Source of the DNA: JAZKHE01 sp040385525
GTDB lineage: Bacteria; Bacteroidota; Bacteroidia; UBA4408
DNA: 64,000 nt
Assembly: GCA_040385525.1 (NCBI GenBank)
Contig: JAZKHE010000002.1
Span: 1-64,000, forward strand
Reading direction: 5' to 3'
The position numbers and the translations under genes are program-made. This document shows, piece by piece, positions 9,123 through 17,938 of this stretch. How positions within the stretch are numbered: the first letter of the stretch is position 1; every line of letters starts with the position of its first letter. The notes under the pieces were generated by a model. It did no database searches. It saw only the letters and a list, made by a program, of their open reading frames with translations, and was not told where the DNA came from.

Positions 9123-9158
9123 TTTAGACAAATCTAAAAATTTATTTTTATAAACAAA
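9123..9158 (-). promoter_or_regulatory. TonB receptor promoter overlapped by a DtxR/MntR-like palindrome
   Basis: On the minus strand a TTTG (-33, plus coordinates 9155-9158), an 18-bp spacer and TAGATTTG (-7, 9129-9136) form a near-ideal Bacteroidota promoter 13 bases from the receptor start. The -7 box lies inside the palindrome TTTAGACAAATCTAAA (9123-9138; TTTAGA-N4-TCTAAA). The arms resemble DtxR/MntR-type half-sites (TTAGG-like). A repressor bound here would occlude the -7 element. Confidence 0.65.
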
Positions 9159-9164
9159 AATTAT

Positions 9165-9172
9165 TACTTTTG
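9165..9172 (+). promoter_or_regulatory. -7 promoter box of the Nramp gene
   Basis: TACTTTTG matches TAnnTTTG, 19 bases before the Nramp ATG. No clear TTTG at -33 is present. The palindrome at 9123-9138 lies 26 bases upstream of the box, so one regulator could act on both divergent promoters. Confidence 0.55.
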
Positions 9173-9191
9173 TGTTACTGTAATTTAAACT

Positions 9192-11066
9192 ATGGCAAAA
9201 GAAAATTCATTAAGCGAAGTACACCAATCGGTAGATACACAACAAAAAAAAGGTTTCTTTAAAAAACTTTTTGCTTTTATGGGTCCGGCTTACTTGGTAA
9301 GTGTTGGTTATATGGATCCAGGTAATTGGGCAACTGATATTGCTGGCGGTAGCCGTTATGGTTATGCGCTTTTGTGGGTGCTTTTAATGAGCAACTTAAT
9401 GGCAATGTTGTTGCAAAGCTTAAGCGCTAGATTGGGCATTGTAGCTGGATTAGATTTGGCACAAGCATCGCGAGCAACCTATTCTAAAACAGTTAATTTT
9501 TTTCTATACATTTTAGCCGAAATAGCCATTGCTGCCTGCGATTTGGCAGAAGTAATTGGTATGGCTATTGGTTTAAGTTTGTTGTTTGATTTGCCATTAA
9601 TTTGGGGTGTAGTAATTTCTGTTTTAGACACTTTTATTTTGTTGTTTTTATTAAACTACGGAATAAAAAAAATGGAAGCGTTTATACTTTCGCTAATAAG
9701 CGTAATTGGTGTTTCTTTTTTAATTGAAATGTTTTTGGCAAAGCCCGAAATTGGCGCAATGGCAAAAGGTTTTATTCCTTCGTTACCAGACGAAAGCGCA
9801 TTGTACATTGCCATTGGTATTATTGGCGCAACCGTTATGCCACACAATCTTTATTTGCACTCAGCATTAGTACAGTCGCGTAAGTTTGGCACAACGCACA
9901 ACGAAATAAAAAAAGCAATTCGTTTTAATTTAATAGATACGGTAATTTCTTTAAACGTAGCTTTTTTTGTTAACGCGGCTATTTTAATTTTAGCAGCATC
10001 AGCGTTTTATTATTCGGGTATGCACGAAGTGGCCGAAATACAAGACGCTTACCGATTTTTAGAACCCCTTTTAGGTTCGAATTTAGCGCCTATTTTATTT
10101 GCAGTAGCATTAATTGCAGCTGGGCAAAGCTCAACGGTTACGGGCACTTTAGCCGGACAAATTGTTATGGAAGGATATCTTAATTTACGAATCCAACCAT
10201 GGATTAGAAGAATAATAACGCGTTTAATTGCTATTGTTCCTGCGGTGATTGCGATAACTTATTTGGGAGAATCGGCAACAGGAGAATTATTAATTTTTAG
10301 TCAGGTGGTGTTAAGCTTACAGCTTGGTTTTGCAGTTATTCCTTTAATTCATTTTGTGAGTGATAAAAACAAAATGGGAGACTTTGTAATTAGTAAAAAA
10401 ACGCAATTTTTCGCATGGCTTTTTGCGGGTATAATTGTAGCCTTAAACATAAAATTAGTTTATTCAGAAATTGCAACATTAATAAGCGAAGCAACTACGT
10501 ATAAAACGCTTTTGCAGCTTACTATAATTCCTGTGTGTTTGGGTTTTGTTGCGCTGTTGTTGTACATTGTTATAAAACCAATTTTAGACAAGAAAAAACA
10601 AATTGTTTTAACGCCACACGGAAACATAGAGCTGTTAGAAATTAATACCCACGCCAGTTACAACCGAATAGCAATTACAGTAGATTTTTCAAAATCAGAT
10701 TCTTCGGCAATCAGCAGGGCAATTCAGCAAGGCGGCACAAAAGCAAATTATTATTTACTTCACATTGTAGAAACTGTTGGCGCGTCGTTTATGGGTAGCC
10801 AAACCAAAGATAAGGAATCGGAACAAGATAAAACGGAGTTAGAAAAATACCGCACACAATTGTTGGAAATGGGTATAAACGCAGAAATTTGTTTAGGCTA
10901 TGGAAGTCCTAAAAAAGCAATTCCGCAGCTGGTAACCGATTTAAATGCAGATTTATTGGTGATGGGGGCACATGGCCATAAAGGCATAAAAGACTGGTTG
11001 TTTGGCGCAACCGTAAACCATGTTCGTCATCAACTAACCATACCTGTTTTGGTTGTTAGGAAGTAA
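9192..11066 (+). CDS. Nramp (MntH-type) divalent metal transporter fused to a UspA domain
   Basis: 624 residues. Residues about 28-465 form the Nramp transporter. The metal-binding TM1 motif D42-P-G-N45 and the TM6 motif M216-P-H-N219 are both intact, predicting proton-coupled Mn(II)/Fe(II) import across the inner membrane. Residues about 490-624 form a universal stress protein domain with the ATP-binding pattern GAHGHKG-x9-G-A-T near 592-606. Nramp-UspA fusions are known in Bacteroidota; the Usp part may sense nucleotide state. It is divergent from the TonB receptor, making a plausible two-membrane metal uptake route. Confidence 0.93.
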   Translation: MAKENSLSEVHQSVDTQQKKGFFKKLFAFMGPAYLVSVGYMDPGNWATDIAGGSRYGYALLWVLLMSNLMAMLLQSLSARLGIVAGLDLAQASRATYSKTVNFFLYILAEIAIAACDLAEVIGMAIGLSLLFDLPLIWGVVISVLDTFILLFLLNYGIKKMEAFILSLISVIGVSFLIEMFLAKPEIGAMAKGFIPSLPDESALYIAIGIIGATVMPHNLYLHSALVQSRKFGTTHNEIKKAIRFNLIDTVISLNVAFFVNAAILILAASAFYYSGMHEVAEIQDAYRFLEPLLGSNLAPILFAVALIAAGQSSTVTGTLAGQIVMEGYLNLRIQPWIRRIITRLIAIVPAVIAITYLGESATGELLIFSQVVLSLQLGFAVIPLIHFVSDKNKMGDFVISKKTQFFAWLFAGIIVALNIKLVYSEIATLISEATTYKTLLQLTIIPVCLGFVALLLYIVIKPILDKKKQIVLTPHGNIELLEINTHASYNRIAITVDFSKSDSSAISRAIQQGGTKANYYLLHIVETVGASFMGSQTKDKESEQDKTELEKYRTQLLEMGINAEICLGYGSPKKAIPQLVTDLNADLLVMGAHGHKGIKDWLFGATVNHVRHQLTIPVLVVRK

Positions 11067-11077
11067 TTAATTTTTTT

Positions 11078-11202
11078 CACCACATAGAAACATAGAGTTT
11101 TAAGAAAAATTACAGCAGCAGATAGTTTTTCGCTACGCGAAAAGCGCTATGTAAACTATCCAAAAACTTTTAACAACAAGCGTTCTATGTAACTATGCGG
11201 TA
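11078..11202. repeat. Nested inverted-repeat element (REP/MITE-like)
   Basis: Outer imperfect arms at 11078-11097 (CACCACATAGAAACATAGAG) and 11183-11202 match at about 16 of 20 positions when one is reversed. Inside are GATAGTTT (11121-11128) with AAACTATC (11153-11160) and a small TTTTCGC-TAC-GCGAAAA hairpin (11127-11143). It has no coding capacity and lies between convergent genes. Similar ACATAG-type intergenic repeats are common in Bacteroidota genomes. Confidence 0.6.
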
Positions 11203-11248
11203 AAGTTTTCTGTGGTTTTAGCAATGAATTTTTGATTTTGTAGGAACC

Positions 11249-11283
11249 AAAAGTCCTCCCTCTTGGGGAGGATTTAGGAGGGG
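11249..11283. repeat. GC-rich TCCTCCC hairpin repeat
   Basis: TCCTCCC-TCTT-GGGGAGGA forms a strong hairpin followed by TTTAGGAGGGGC. It is strikingly C/G-rich against the local background. It resembles multi-copy intergenic repeats seen in Bacteroidota. It might terminate the minus-strand small gene that ends at 11287, but no T-run is evident. Confidence 0.4.
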
Positions 11284-11286
11284 CAC

Positions 11287-11619
11287 CTACCACCCCAAAC
11301 ACTTAATTACACCGGCAAAAATTAAAATAATTCCTACTGTGGTTAATCCATACATTACGTAGTGAATGTTTTGGTTTTGATAAAAAAGAAAAAGCGTTAA
11401 CAAAAAACCACTAATTAAAGTTAAGCAACCAACAGCTAAAAGAATTAAACCGTTTTTTTGATTTTTTTTATGACGCAAATCATAAACAGATTTCAAAAAA
11501 AGTTGCACTTTTTCTTCCGTTAATTCAAGTTTTTTAAGCTCAGCAATAATCTGTTCTTTTGATAATTCGCTGTCTGCTAATGCAGCAATTTTATCGGTGT
11601 AATTGGTTTCCATTTCCAA
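11287..11619 (-). CDS. Small two-TM membrane protein of unknown function
   Basis: 110 residues. A charged, helical N-terminal half contains a short Leu/Glu-rich hairpin (ELSKEQIIAELKKLEL). Two hydrophobic segments follow at roughly 57-79 and 87-107, ending in VIKCLGW. No family was recognised. The charged N-terminal part is probably cytoplasmic. It is convergent with the Nramp gene, separated by the repeat-rich gap, and divergent from the carboxyltransferase gene. Confidence 0.65.
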   Translation of the reverse strand: MEMETNYTDKIAALADSELSKEQIIAELKKLELTEEKVQLFLKSVYDLRHKKNQKNGLILLAVGCLTLISGFLLTLFLFYQNQNIHYVMYGLTTVGIILIFAGVIKCLGW

Positions 11620-11742
11620 ATAATATTTATTGTTTAAATAGTTATTTGGTCTCTCTCAGTAGCTAATATAGAAAAAATATCCATTAAAACAAAACTCTTG
11701 AAAATTTATGCTTAAAATTGCAATAGGTAAAACAAACGCATT

Positions 11743-13284
11743 ATGTCTAAAAAAGTAGAAACATTAAAAAAGAATATTGCTTTAGCTCAATTGGGAGGTG
11801 GCGAAAAACGTATAGAGTCTCAACATAAAAAAGGAAAATTAACAGCTCGTGAGCGCCTTCATTTTTTGTTAGACGAAGGAACTTTTGAAGAGATAGGAAT
11901 GTTTGTAACACACCGATCTACAGAGTTTGGTTTAGATAGAGAAAAATATTTAGGCGATGGTGTAATTACGGGTTACGGAAAAATAAACGGAAGATTAGTT
12001 TACGTGTATTCGCAAGACTTTACGGTTTTTGGCGGTTCTTTATCAGAAGCACACGCAACAAAAATTTGTAGAATAATGGATTTAGCCATGAAAAACGGCG
12101 CACCTGTTATAGGTTTAAACGATAGTGGTGGTGCACGTATTCAAGAAGGCGTGGTTTCTTTAGGTGGTTATGCTGATATTTTTTATAAGAACACAATGGC
12201 ATCGGGAGTGGTGCCACAAATCTCAGCAATTATGGGTCCGTGCGCAGGAGGCGCAGTTTATTCGCCAGCCATTACCGACTTTATTATGATGGTAGAAAAC
12301 ACCTCATATATGTTTGTTACCGGACCAAACGTAGTAAAAACAGTAACACACGAAGAAGTTACTTCCGAAGAATTAGGAGGAGCTTCTACACATTCTACAA
12401 AATCGGGTGTTACCCACTTTTCGTGTGCTAACGAAATAGAATGTTTAAATAACATTAAAAACATTTTAAGTTATATGCCTCAAAATTGTGAGGATACAAC
12501 GCCTTTTGCCGCTTACGAACCAAGTAATGAAAAACGCGAAGCATTAAACACAATTGTCCCTGAAAGCGCAAATCAACCTTACGATATTCGTGAAGTTATT
12601 GATGGAATAATTGATAACGAATCGTTTTTAGAAGTACATAAAAATTTTGCAGAAAATATTGTTGTTGGTTTTGCTCGTATTGCAGGCCGTAGCATTGGTA
12701 TAGTAGCAAATCAACCTGCGTTTTTAGCAGGAGTTTTAGATATTAACGCATCAATAAAAGCTGCGCGTTTTGTGCGTTTTTGCGATTCGTTTAATATTCC
12801 TTTGTTGGTGTTAGAAGATGTGCCGGGCTTTTTGCCAGGAACCGACCAAGAGTGGAAAGGAATTATTACACACGGAGCAAAATTATTGTATGCGTTTTGC
12901 GAAGCTACAGTTCCACGTGTTACAGTAATTACTCGCAAAGCGTACGGAGGAGCGTACGACGTTATGAATTCTAAACACATTGGTGCTGATATGAATTTTG
13001 CTTGGCCAACAGCGGAAATCGCTGTAATGGGCGCAAAAGGAGCAGCCGAAATTATATTTAAAAACGAAATTGCAGCGGCACAAAACCCAGCAGAAAAACT
13101 AAAAGAAAAAGAGCAAGAATATATAGAGCATTTCGCAAATCCTTATCGTGCTGCCGAAAGAGGTTATGTTGACGAAGTAATTTTACCAGAAGACACACGC
13201 GAAAAATTAATAAAAGCGTTTAGCATGCTCGAAAACAAAGCGGAAGTTTTACCACGCAAAAAACACGGAAATATTCCTTTATAA
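11743..13284 (+). CDS. pccB: Acyl-CoA carboxylase carboxyltransferase (PccB/AccD-type) subunit
   Basis: 513 residues, the size of the beta subunit of propionyl-/acetyl-CoA carboxylases. It transfers the carboxyl group from carboxybiotin to an acyl-CoA. Typical blocks are KLTARERL, the YSQDFTVFGGSL strand, NDSGGARIQEG, GPCAGGAVYSPA in the first crotonase-like half, and DVPGFLPG and KAYGGAYDVM in the second. The full-length fused architecture matches PccB rather than the shorter, zinc-finger E. coli AccD. Biotin carboxylase and BCCP genes are about 7 kb downstream (19961-22244) and may supply its partners. Acetyl- versus propionyl-CoA specificity cannot be decided here. Confidence 0.92.
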   Translation: MSKKVETLKKNIALAQLGGGEKRIESQHKKGKLTARERLHFLLDEGTFEEIGMFVTHRSTEFGLDREKYLGDGVITGYGKINGRLVYVYSQDFTVFGGSLSEAHATKICRIMDLAMKNGAPVIGLNDSGGARIQEGVVSLGGYADIFYKNTMASGVVPQISAIMGPCAGGAVYSPAITDFIMMVENTSYMFVTGPNVVKTVTHEEVTSEELGGASTHSTKSGVTHFSCANEIECLNNIKNILSYMPQNCEDTTPFAAYEPSNEKREALNTIVPESANQPYDIREVIDGIIDNESFLEVHKNFAENIVVGFARIAGRSIGIVANQPAFLAGVLDINASIKAARFVRFCDSFNIPLLVLEDVPGFLPGTDQEWKGIITHGAKLLYAFCEATVPRVTVITRKAYGGAYDVMNSKHIGADMNFAWPTAEIAVMGAKGAAEIIFKNEIAAAQNPAEKLKEKEQEYIEHFANPYRAAERGYVDEVILPEDTREKLIKAFSMLENKAEVLPRKKHGNIPL

Positions 13285-13288
13285 AACA

Positions 13289-13320
13289 AAAAAACACCCC
13301 ATAATCTTGGGGCGTTTTTT
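13289..13320. terminator. Bidirectional terminator between the carboxyltransferase gene and mqnC
   Basis: A stem built on CACCCC-A and TGGGGCG (one mismatch, ATAATCT loop region) is followed by TTTTTTT on the + strand and by a T-run on the minus strand too (AAAAAAA upstream). It lies exactly between two convergent genes. Confidence 0.8.
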
Positions 13321-14444
13321 TAATAATTCACAACCTGTTCTTCAATATCTTCAGGCAGTTCTCTAAATTGGTATTTTTGTGTTCTTAATTGAGGTTCAAA
13401 ACCGGCTTCTTTAATAGCGTCTTGTATGCTTTTGTAAGTAAATCGGTGTGGTGCACCCGCAGCACTTACCACATTTTCTTCAAGCATAATAGAACCAAAA
13501 TCGTTGGCACCCGAATGTAAGCACAACTGCGCTACTTCTTTACCAACCGTTAACCACGAAGCCTGTATGTTTTTTACGTTAGGCAACATAATTCTGCTTA
13601 AAGCAATCATACGTATGTACTCATCGCCAGTTACATTATTTCTAATGCCTTTTAATCGGTTTAATAATGTTCCATCATCTTGAAATGGCCAAGGAATAAA
13701 AGCTAAAAAGCCATCAACATCAGCGGGTTTTTCGCTTTGTACTTCTCTTATCCAAACCAAATGTTCAAAACGTTCGTCAAGTGTTTCCACGTGTCCAAAC
13801 ATCATGGTGCCCGATGTAGTAATGTGTAGTTGGTGCGCAGCGCGCATAACGTCTAACCATTCTCTACCTCCACATTTTCCTTTAGAAATTAAACGACGTA
13901 CTCTGTCGTTCAAAATTTCAGCACCAGCACCAGGTAAACTATCCATTCCTGCTTCTTTTAAAGCTTTTAAAACCTCGGTGTGTGTGCTTTTTTCTAATTT
14001 GGTAATGTGAGCAATTTCGGGTGGCCCTAGCGCGTGTAACTTAATGGTTGGGTATAGTTTTTTTAATTCTCTAAATAAGTTTACATAAAAACTTAAACCT
14101 AAATCGGGGTGATGTCCTCCTTGTAAAAGCAATTGATCTCCGCCATATTTAATGGTTTCTTCAATTTTCTTTTTATAAGTTTCTATGTCGGTAATATAAC
14201 TTTCGGCATGCCCGGGAATTCGGTAAAAGTTGCAAAACTTGCAATTAGCAATACACACGTTGGTGGTGTTTACGTTGCGATCTATTTGCCAAGTAACCTT
14301 TCCGTCGGGCTTTTGTATTTTTCTTAATTCGTTGGCAACAAAGGCTAATTCGGCTGTTGGAGCGTTTAAAAATAAAAACTTTCCTTCGTCGGCAGTTAAA
14401 AATTCAAAAGCCAAAGCTTTTTTAAGTAAATCTTGTGTATTCAT
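13320..14444 (-). CDS. mqnC: Cyclic dehypoxanthinyl futalosine synthase
   Basis: Radical SAM enzyme that cyclises dehypoxanthine futalosine in the futalosine route to menaquinone. The 374-residue protein has the CxxxCxxC cluster motif at C64, C68 and C71. MqnC-specific blocks are QLLLQGGHHPDLG, HALGPPEIAH, LPGAGAEIL, MMFGHVET, QASWLTVG and FGSIMLEENVVSAAG. These fit MqnC better than the paralogue MqnE. The organism is therefore expected to make menaquinone by the futalosine pathway, although no other mqn gene lies in the window. It is divergent from the aminopeptidase gene. Confidence 0.92.
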   Translation of the reverse strand: MNTQDLLKKALAFEFLTADEGKFLFLNAPTAELAFVANELRKIQKPDGKVTWQIDRNVNTTNVCIANCKFCNFYRIPGHAESYITDIETYKKKIEETIKYGGDQLLLQGGHHPDLGLSFYVNLFRELKKLYPTIKLHALGPPEIAHITKLEKSTHTEVLKALKEAGMDSLPGAGAEILNDRVRRLISKGKCGGREWLDVMRAAHQLHITTSGTMMFGHVETLDERFEHLVWIREVQSEKPADVDGFLAFIPWPFQDDGTLLNRLKGIRNNVTGDEYIRMIALSRIMLPNVKNIQASWLTVGKEVAQLCLHSGANDFGSIMLEENVVSAAGAPHRFTYKSIQDAIKEAGFEPQLRTQKYQFRELPEDIEEQVVNY

Positions 14445-14538
14445 GTTTTATGTAACAAGCAAGGCTTGCTTTAGTTTAAATAATAGTTAAATGCTTAAAA
14501 AAATGTAATTTCGCATTTACGCATCAAAATTACTTAAA

Positions 14539-15978
14539 ATGTTTACAACGATACACAAGTCTAAAAAAATAAATGAATCAGGGCACGCTATCTATTTGTT
14601 TTCGAGCCTAAAATCAATTAACACAAAGCTTTTTAGCAAAGACGAATTAGAGTATATTAAAACACAAGTTGAAAAAAACGAGCAAAAAACAATTTTAATT
14701 AATCGTTTAAAACAACAGGTTTTTGTTTTGTTAATTGATGAAAAGAAAGAAAAACACGCAACAGTAGAAACCGTTAGAGCAAAAGGCGCAACAATTTTAG
14801 CAAGTATAAAATCACAAAAAATAGCCGAAATAAATATTCAAAACCACAGTAGCGAAAAACTGTATAGCCTTGCGTTGGCAGAGGGTTTAGCTTTAGCTAA
14901 TTATCAGTTTTTAAAATACAAAACAACAAAAGCAAAAAGCGCAACTTCGCTAAAAAAAGTAAATATTTTAGATGCAGATGTTAGCGAAACACAAGTTGCA
15001 GAATTGCAACATGTAATAGACGCAACGCTATTTTCGAGAGATTTGGTAAACGAACCCGTTTCTTTTTTAAGTGCACCTCAATTATCAAAAGAAATTGAAA
15101 AGCTGGGTAAACAAAGTGGTTTTAAAGTAGAAGTATTAAGTAAAGCAAAAATAGAAGCTTTAAAAATGGGAGGTTTGTTGGCTGTAAACAAAGGAAGTGT
15201 TCAGCCACCAACGTTTACAATTTTAGAGTGGAAACCAAAAAACGCAAGCAATAAAAAACCAGTTGTATTGGTTGGCAAAGGGGTTGTTTACGATACCGGC
15301 GGCTACAATATTAAGGTTGGAACAGGCATGGAAACCATGAAATGCGATATGGCTGGAGCTGCTGCAGTAGCCGGAACGTTATATGCTGTTGCAAAAAACA
15401 AACTAAACGTTCATGTCATAGGATTAATTCCTGCAACCGACAACCGCATTGATTCTAAAGCTTATGTTGCGGGCGATGTAATAACTATGCACAGCGGAAA
15501 AACAGTTGAGGTTTTAAACACCGACGCCGAAGGAAGATTAATTTTAGGCGATGCATTATCGTACGCAAAAAAATACAATCCAGAGTTAGTAATAGATTTA
15601 GCTACGCTTACCGGTGCAGCAATGGCCGCTATTGGCAAATACGGAATTGTAGCGATGGGTAATGCCGACGAAAAAATAAAAAACAAATTAAAAGAAAGCG
15701 GAAACGTTGTTTACGAGCGCTTAGCAGAGTTTCCTTTTTGGGAAGAATATGGCGATTTAATAAAATCGGATATTGCAGAAATTAAAAACTTGGGCGGCCC
15801 ATACGGAGGAGCTATCACAGCAGGAAAATTCTTAGAACATTTTGTAGATTACCCGTGGATGCATTTTGATATTGCGGGTCCAGCGTTTTTAGAAGCGAAT
15901 GATGCTTACCGAACTAAAGGCGGAACTGGAACAGGCGTTAGATTACTTTACCATTTCTTAAAAAACAATAGCAAATAA
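14539..15978 (+). CDS. pepA: Leucyl aminopeptidase family (M17) metallopeptidase
   Basis: 479 residues. The C-terminal catalytic domain carries the dinuclear metal ligands with the spacing of E. coli PepA: K247, D252, D270, D329 and E331, the last two in the NTDAEGRL signature (327-334), with R333. It removes N-terminal amino acids from peptides in the cytosol. The N-terminal domain is divergent, as usual for the family. It is three bases upstream of pdxA and probably cotranscribed. A TAATTTCG sequence (14506-14513), one mismatch from the -7 consensus, precedes it. Confidence 0.92.
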   Translation: MFTTIHKSKKINESGHAIYLFSSLKSINTKLFSKDELEYIKTQVEKNEQKTILINRLKQQVFVLLIDEKKEKHATVETVRAKGATILASIKSQKIAEINIQNHSSEKLYSLALAEGLALANYQFLKYKTTKAKSATSLKKVNILDADVSETQVAELQHVIDATLFSRDLVNEPVSFLSAPQLSKEIEKLGKQSGFKVEVLSKAKIEALKMGGLLAVNKGSVQPPTFTILEWKPKNASNKKPVVLVGKGVVYDTGGYNIKVGTGMETMKCDMAGAAAVAGTLYAVAKNKLNVHVIGLIPATDNRIDSKAYVAGDVITMHSGKTVEVLNTDAEGRLILGDALSYAKKYNPELVIDLATLTGAAMAAIGKYGIVAMGNADEKIKNKLKESGNVVYERLAEFPFWEEYGDLIKSDIAEIKNLGGPYGGAITAGKFLEHFVDYPWMHFDIAGPAFLEANDAYRTKGGTGTGVRLLYHFLKNNSK

Positions 15979-15980
15979 TT

Positions 15981-17048
15981 ATGAGTAACGCAGATCATAA
16001 TTTAGTAAAAATAGGTATTACAATGGGCGACATTAACGGTGTTGGACCCGAAGTAATTATTAAAACGTTTTTAGATAACCGAATGATGCAAGTTTGCACA
16101 CCTGTTGTTTATGGCTCATCAAAAGTGGCTTCGTTTTACCGAAAACAAATGAACACAGGTGAATTTACTTTTAATATTATAAAAGACGCATCGCAAGCAG
16201 CAAGCAAAAACCCAAACATGATTAATGTTTGGGACGAAGAAACAAAAGTAGATGTTGGCGAAGCAACAGAATTAGGCGGTAAAAAAGCATTGCAATCTTT
16301 ACAAGCAACAGTTGCCGATTTAAAAGCAGGAAAAATTGATGCGATGGTAACAGCACCCATCAACAAAAACAACATTCAGAGCAACGAATTTAAGTTTCCT
16401 GGACATACCGAATATTTGGCCGAATATTTTGAAACAAAAAAATATTTAATGCTTTTGGTAAACGGAAATTTACGCGTAGGTACTGCAACAGGGCACATTC
16501 CACTAAACGAAGTTTCGAAAGCAATTTCAAAAGAAAAAATTATTGAAAAAGCAGAAATATTAAATCAAAGTTTGATAAAAGATTTTGGTGTACGAAAACC
16601 TAAAATTGCAATTTTGGGTTTAAATCCGCATGCTGGCGATAATGGTTTGTTGGGCAAAGAAGAAATAGAAATAATTTCTCCTGCGGTTCAGCAACTTAAA
16701 GAAAAAGGAATTTTAGCTTTTGGTCCTTACCCAGCAGATGGTTTTTTTGGTTCAGGCGCGTTTGAAAAATACGACGGTGTTTTAGCAATGTATCACGATC
16801 AAGGTTTGGCGCCATTCAAAGCCATGTCTTTTTCATCTGGTGTAAATTTTACGGCAGGTTTGCCAATTGTAAGAACATCGCCCGACCACGGAACGGCATA
16901 CGATATTGCAGGAAAAAATCTAGCTTCAGAAAATTCGTTTAGAGAAGCAATTTATTTAGCTTGCGACATTGTAAAAAACAGAAAGCTATACAGCGAGGCG
17001 GGAGAAAACCCTTTGCCGTTTGGAACCTACAAAAAAGAAAGAGGCTAA
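15981..17048 (+). CDS. pdxA: 4-hydroxythreonine-4-phosphate dehydrogenase
   Basis: NAD-dependent enzyme of the DXP-dependent pyridoxal phosphate pathway. The 355-residue protein has GDINGVGPEV at the N-terminus and TAPINK. It also has FPGHTEYLAEYF and NPHAGDNGLLGKEE, which contain metal-binding histidines, then MYHDQGLAPFK and RTSPDHGTAYDIAG. Length is typical (about 330-360). It follows pepA by three bases, suggesting a shared transcript, and ends before the promoter of the fatty-acid operon. Confidence 0.95.
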   Translation: MSNADHNLVKIGITMGDINGVGPEVIIKTFLDNRMMQVCTPVVYGSSKVASFYRKQMNTGEFTFNIIKDASQAASKNPNMINVWDEETKVDVGEATELGGKKALQSLQATVADLKAGKIDAMVTAPINKNNIQSNEFKFPGHTEYLAEYFETKKYLMLLVNGNLRVGTATGHIPLNEVSKAISKEKIIEKAEILNQSLIKDFGVRKPKIAILGLNPHAGDNGLLGKEEIEIISPAVQQLKEKGILAFGPYPADGFFGSGAFEKYDGVLAMYHDQGLAPFKAMSFSSGVNFTAGLPIVRTSPDHGTAYDIAGKNLASENSFREAIYLACDIVKNRKLYSEAGENPLPFGTYKKERG

Positions 17049-17112
17049 AAGGTATAAAACATTGATTTACTAAGAAAAACAACTTAAATTTTTAGTGAAA
17101 CGAACAAATTTT

Positions 17113-17142
17113 TTTGGATATTAATAGATTTTATTAACTTTG
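17113..17142 (+). promoter_or_regulatory. Promoter of the DUF177-rpmF-plsX-fabH-acc operon
   Basis: TTTG at 17113-17116, an 18-bp spacer and TAACTTTG at 17135-17142 match the Bacteroidota -33/-7 consensus (TTTG, TAnnTTTG). The GTG start of the first gene is 22 bases downstream. This is one of the two best-formed promoters in the window. Confidence 0.75.
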
Positions 17143-17164
17143 CCCTCCTTAAAATTGTTAATAA

Positions 17165-17704
17165 GTGGCGCAGTTGAAAAAATATTCGATAGCATTTAGC
17201 GGTTTAAGCTTAGGAAAACACGAGTTTTCATTTGATATTGATAGTAAGTTCTTTGAATTAATTGAGAATCCTGAATTTGCAGGAACTGTTGGCGAAGCAT
17301 TTGTAACGCTTACCAAGCAGTCAACCATGCTAGTACTCGATTTTCATATAAAAGTAAGTATTCAACAAACTTGCGATAGATGCTTGGCAGAAGCGCCCAT
17401 TAAATTGGAAAGCGAAAACCAGCTAATTGTTAAGTTTGGCGAAAAAGAAGATAACGACAATGATGAAATTTTAGTGTTGCCACACACCGAAAGCGAAGTA
17501 AACATTGCTCAATATCTTTACGAATATGTTTTTATAATGATTCCTTTGCAAAAAGTATTGTGCGAGTTAAACAACGACACGTCTATTTGCGATCAAGAAG
17601 TATTATCAAAAATAAACCAACACAAGGTAAACACGCAGCCCGAAAGCGCGCAAGACGATGTAGACCCGCGTTGGCAACAACTAAAGAATATTAAGTTAAA
17701 TTAA
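17165..17704 (+). CDS. DUF177 (YceD-like) protein
   Basis: 179 residues, GTG start chosen because it gives the N-terminus usual for Bacteroidota homologues (LKKYSIAFSGL) and fits the promoter at 17113-17142. The family signature is a cysteine motif, here QQTCDRCLAEAPI, followed by an acidic region. YceD-type proteins are nearly always encoded just before rpmF and have been linked to 23S rRNA or ribosome assembly. The exact activity is not settled. First gene of the rpmF-plsX-fabH-accB-accC operon. Confidence 0.88.
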   Translation: MAQLKKYSIAFSGLSLGKHEFSFDIDSKFFELIENPEFAGTVGEAFVTLTKQSTMLVLDFHIKVSIQQTCDRCLAEAPIKLESENQLIVKFGEKEDNDNDEILVLPHTESEVNIAQYLYEYVFIMIPLQKVLCELNNDTSICDQEVLSKINQHKVNTQPESAQDDVDPRWQQLKNIKLN

Positions 17705-17752
17705 TAGATACAGAGAAGTAAATTATAACATAAACAATTAAAAAAAGTAACA

Positions 17753-17938
17753 ATGCCACATCCTAAACGAAAATTATCTAGATCTAGAAGAGATAGCAGA
17801 AGAGGTCACGATAAAGCTACTGCAAGCACATTGTTCGTTGATAAATCAACAGGCGATGTTTCATTATACCACCGCGTTAACGTAGAAACCGGAATGTATA
17901 AAGGCAAAAAAGTAATGAAAGGCACAAAAGACGAATAA
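17753..17938 (+). CDS. rpmF: 50S ribosomal protein L32
   Basis: 61-residue basic protein beginning MPHPKRKLSRSRRDSRRGHD, the bacterial L32 signature, with LFVDKSTGDVSLYHRV in the middle. It has no zinc-binding CxxC pair, so it is the C-minus form. It sits between the DUF177 gene and plsX, the classical arrangement. Its last three codons and stop form one arm and the loop of a possible terminator hairpin (17926-17952). Confidence 0.96.
   Translation: MPHPKRKLSRSRRDSRRGHDKATASTLFVDKSTGDVSLYHRVNVETGMYKGKKVMKGTKDE

Noticed and set aside
13320..14444. Aminofutalosine synthase (MqnE)
   Set aside because: Blocks QGGHHPDLG, HALGPPEIAH and FGSIMLEENVVSAAG are those of MqnC; MqnE has different sequences at these positions.
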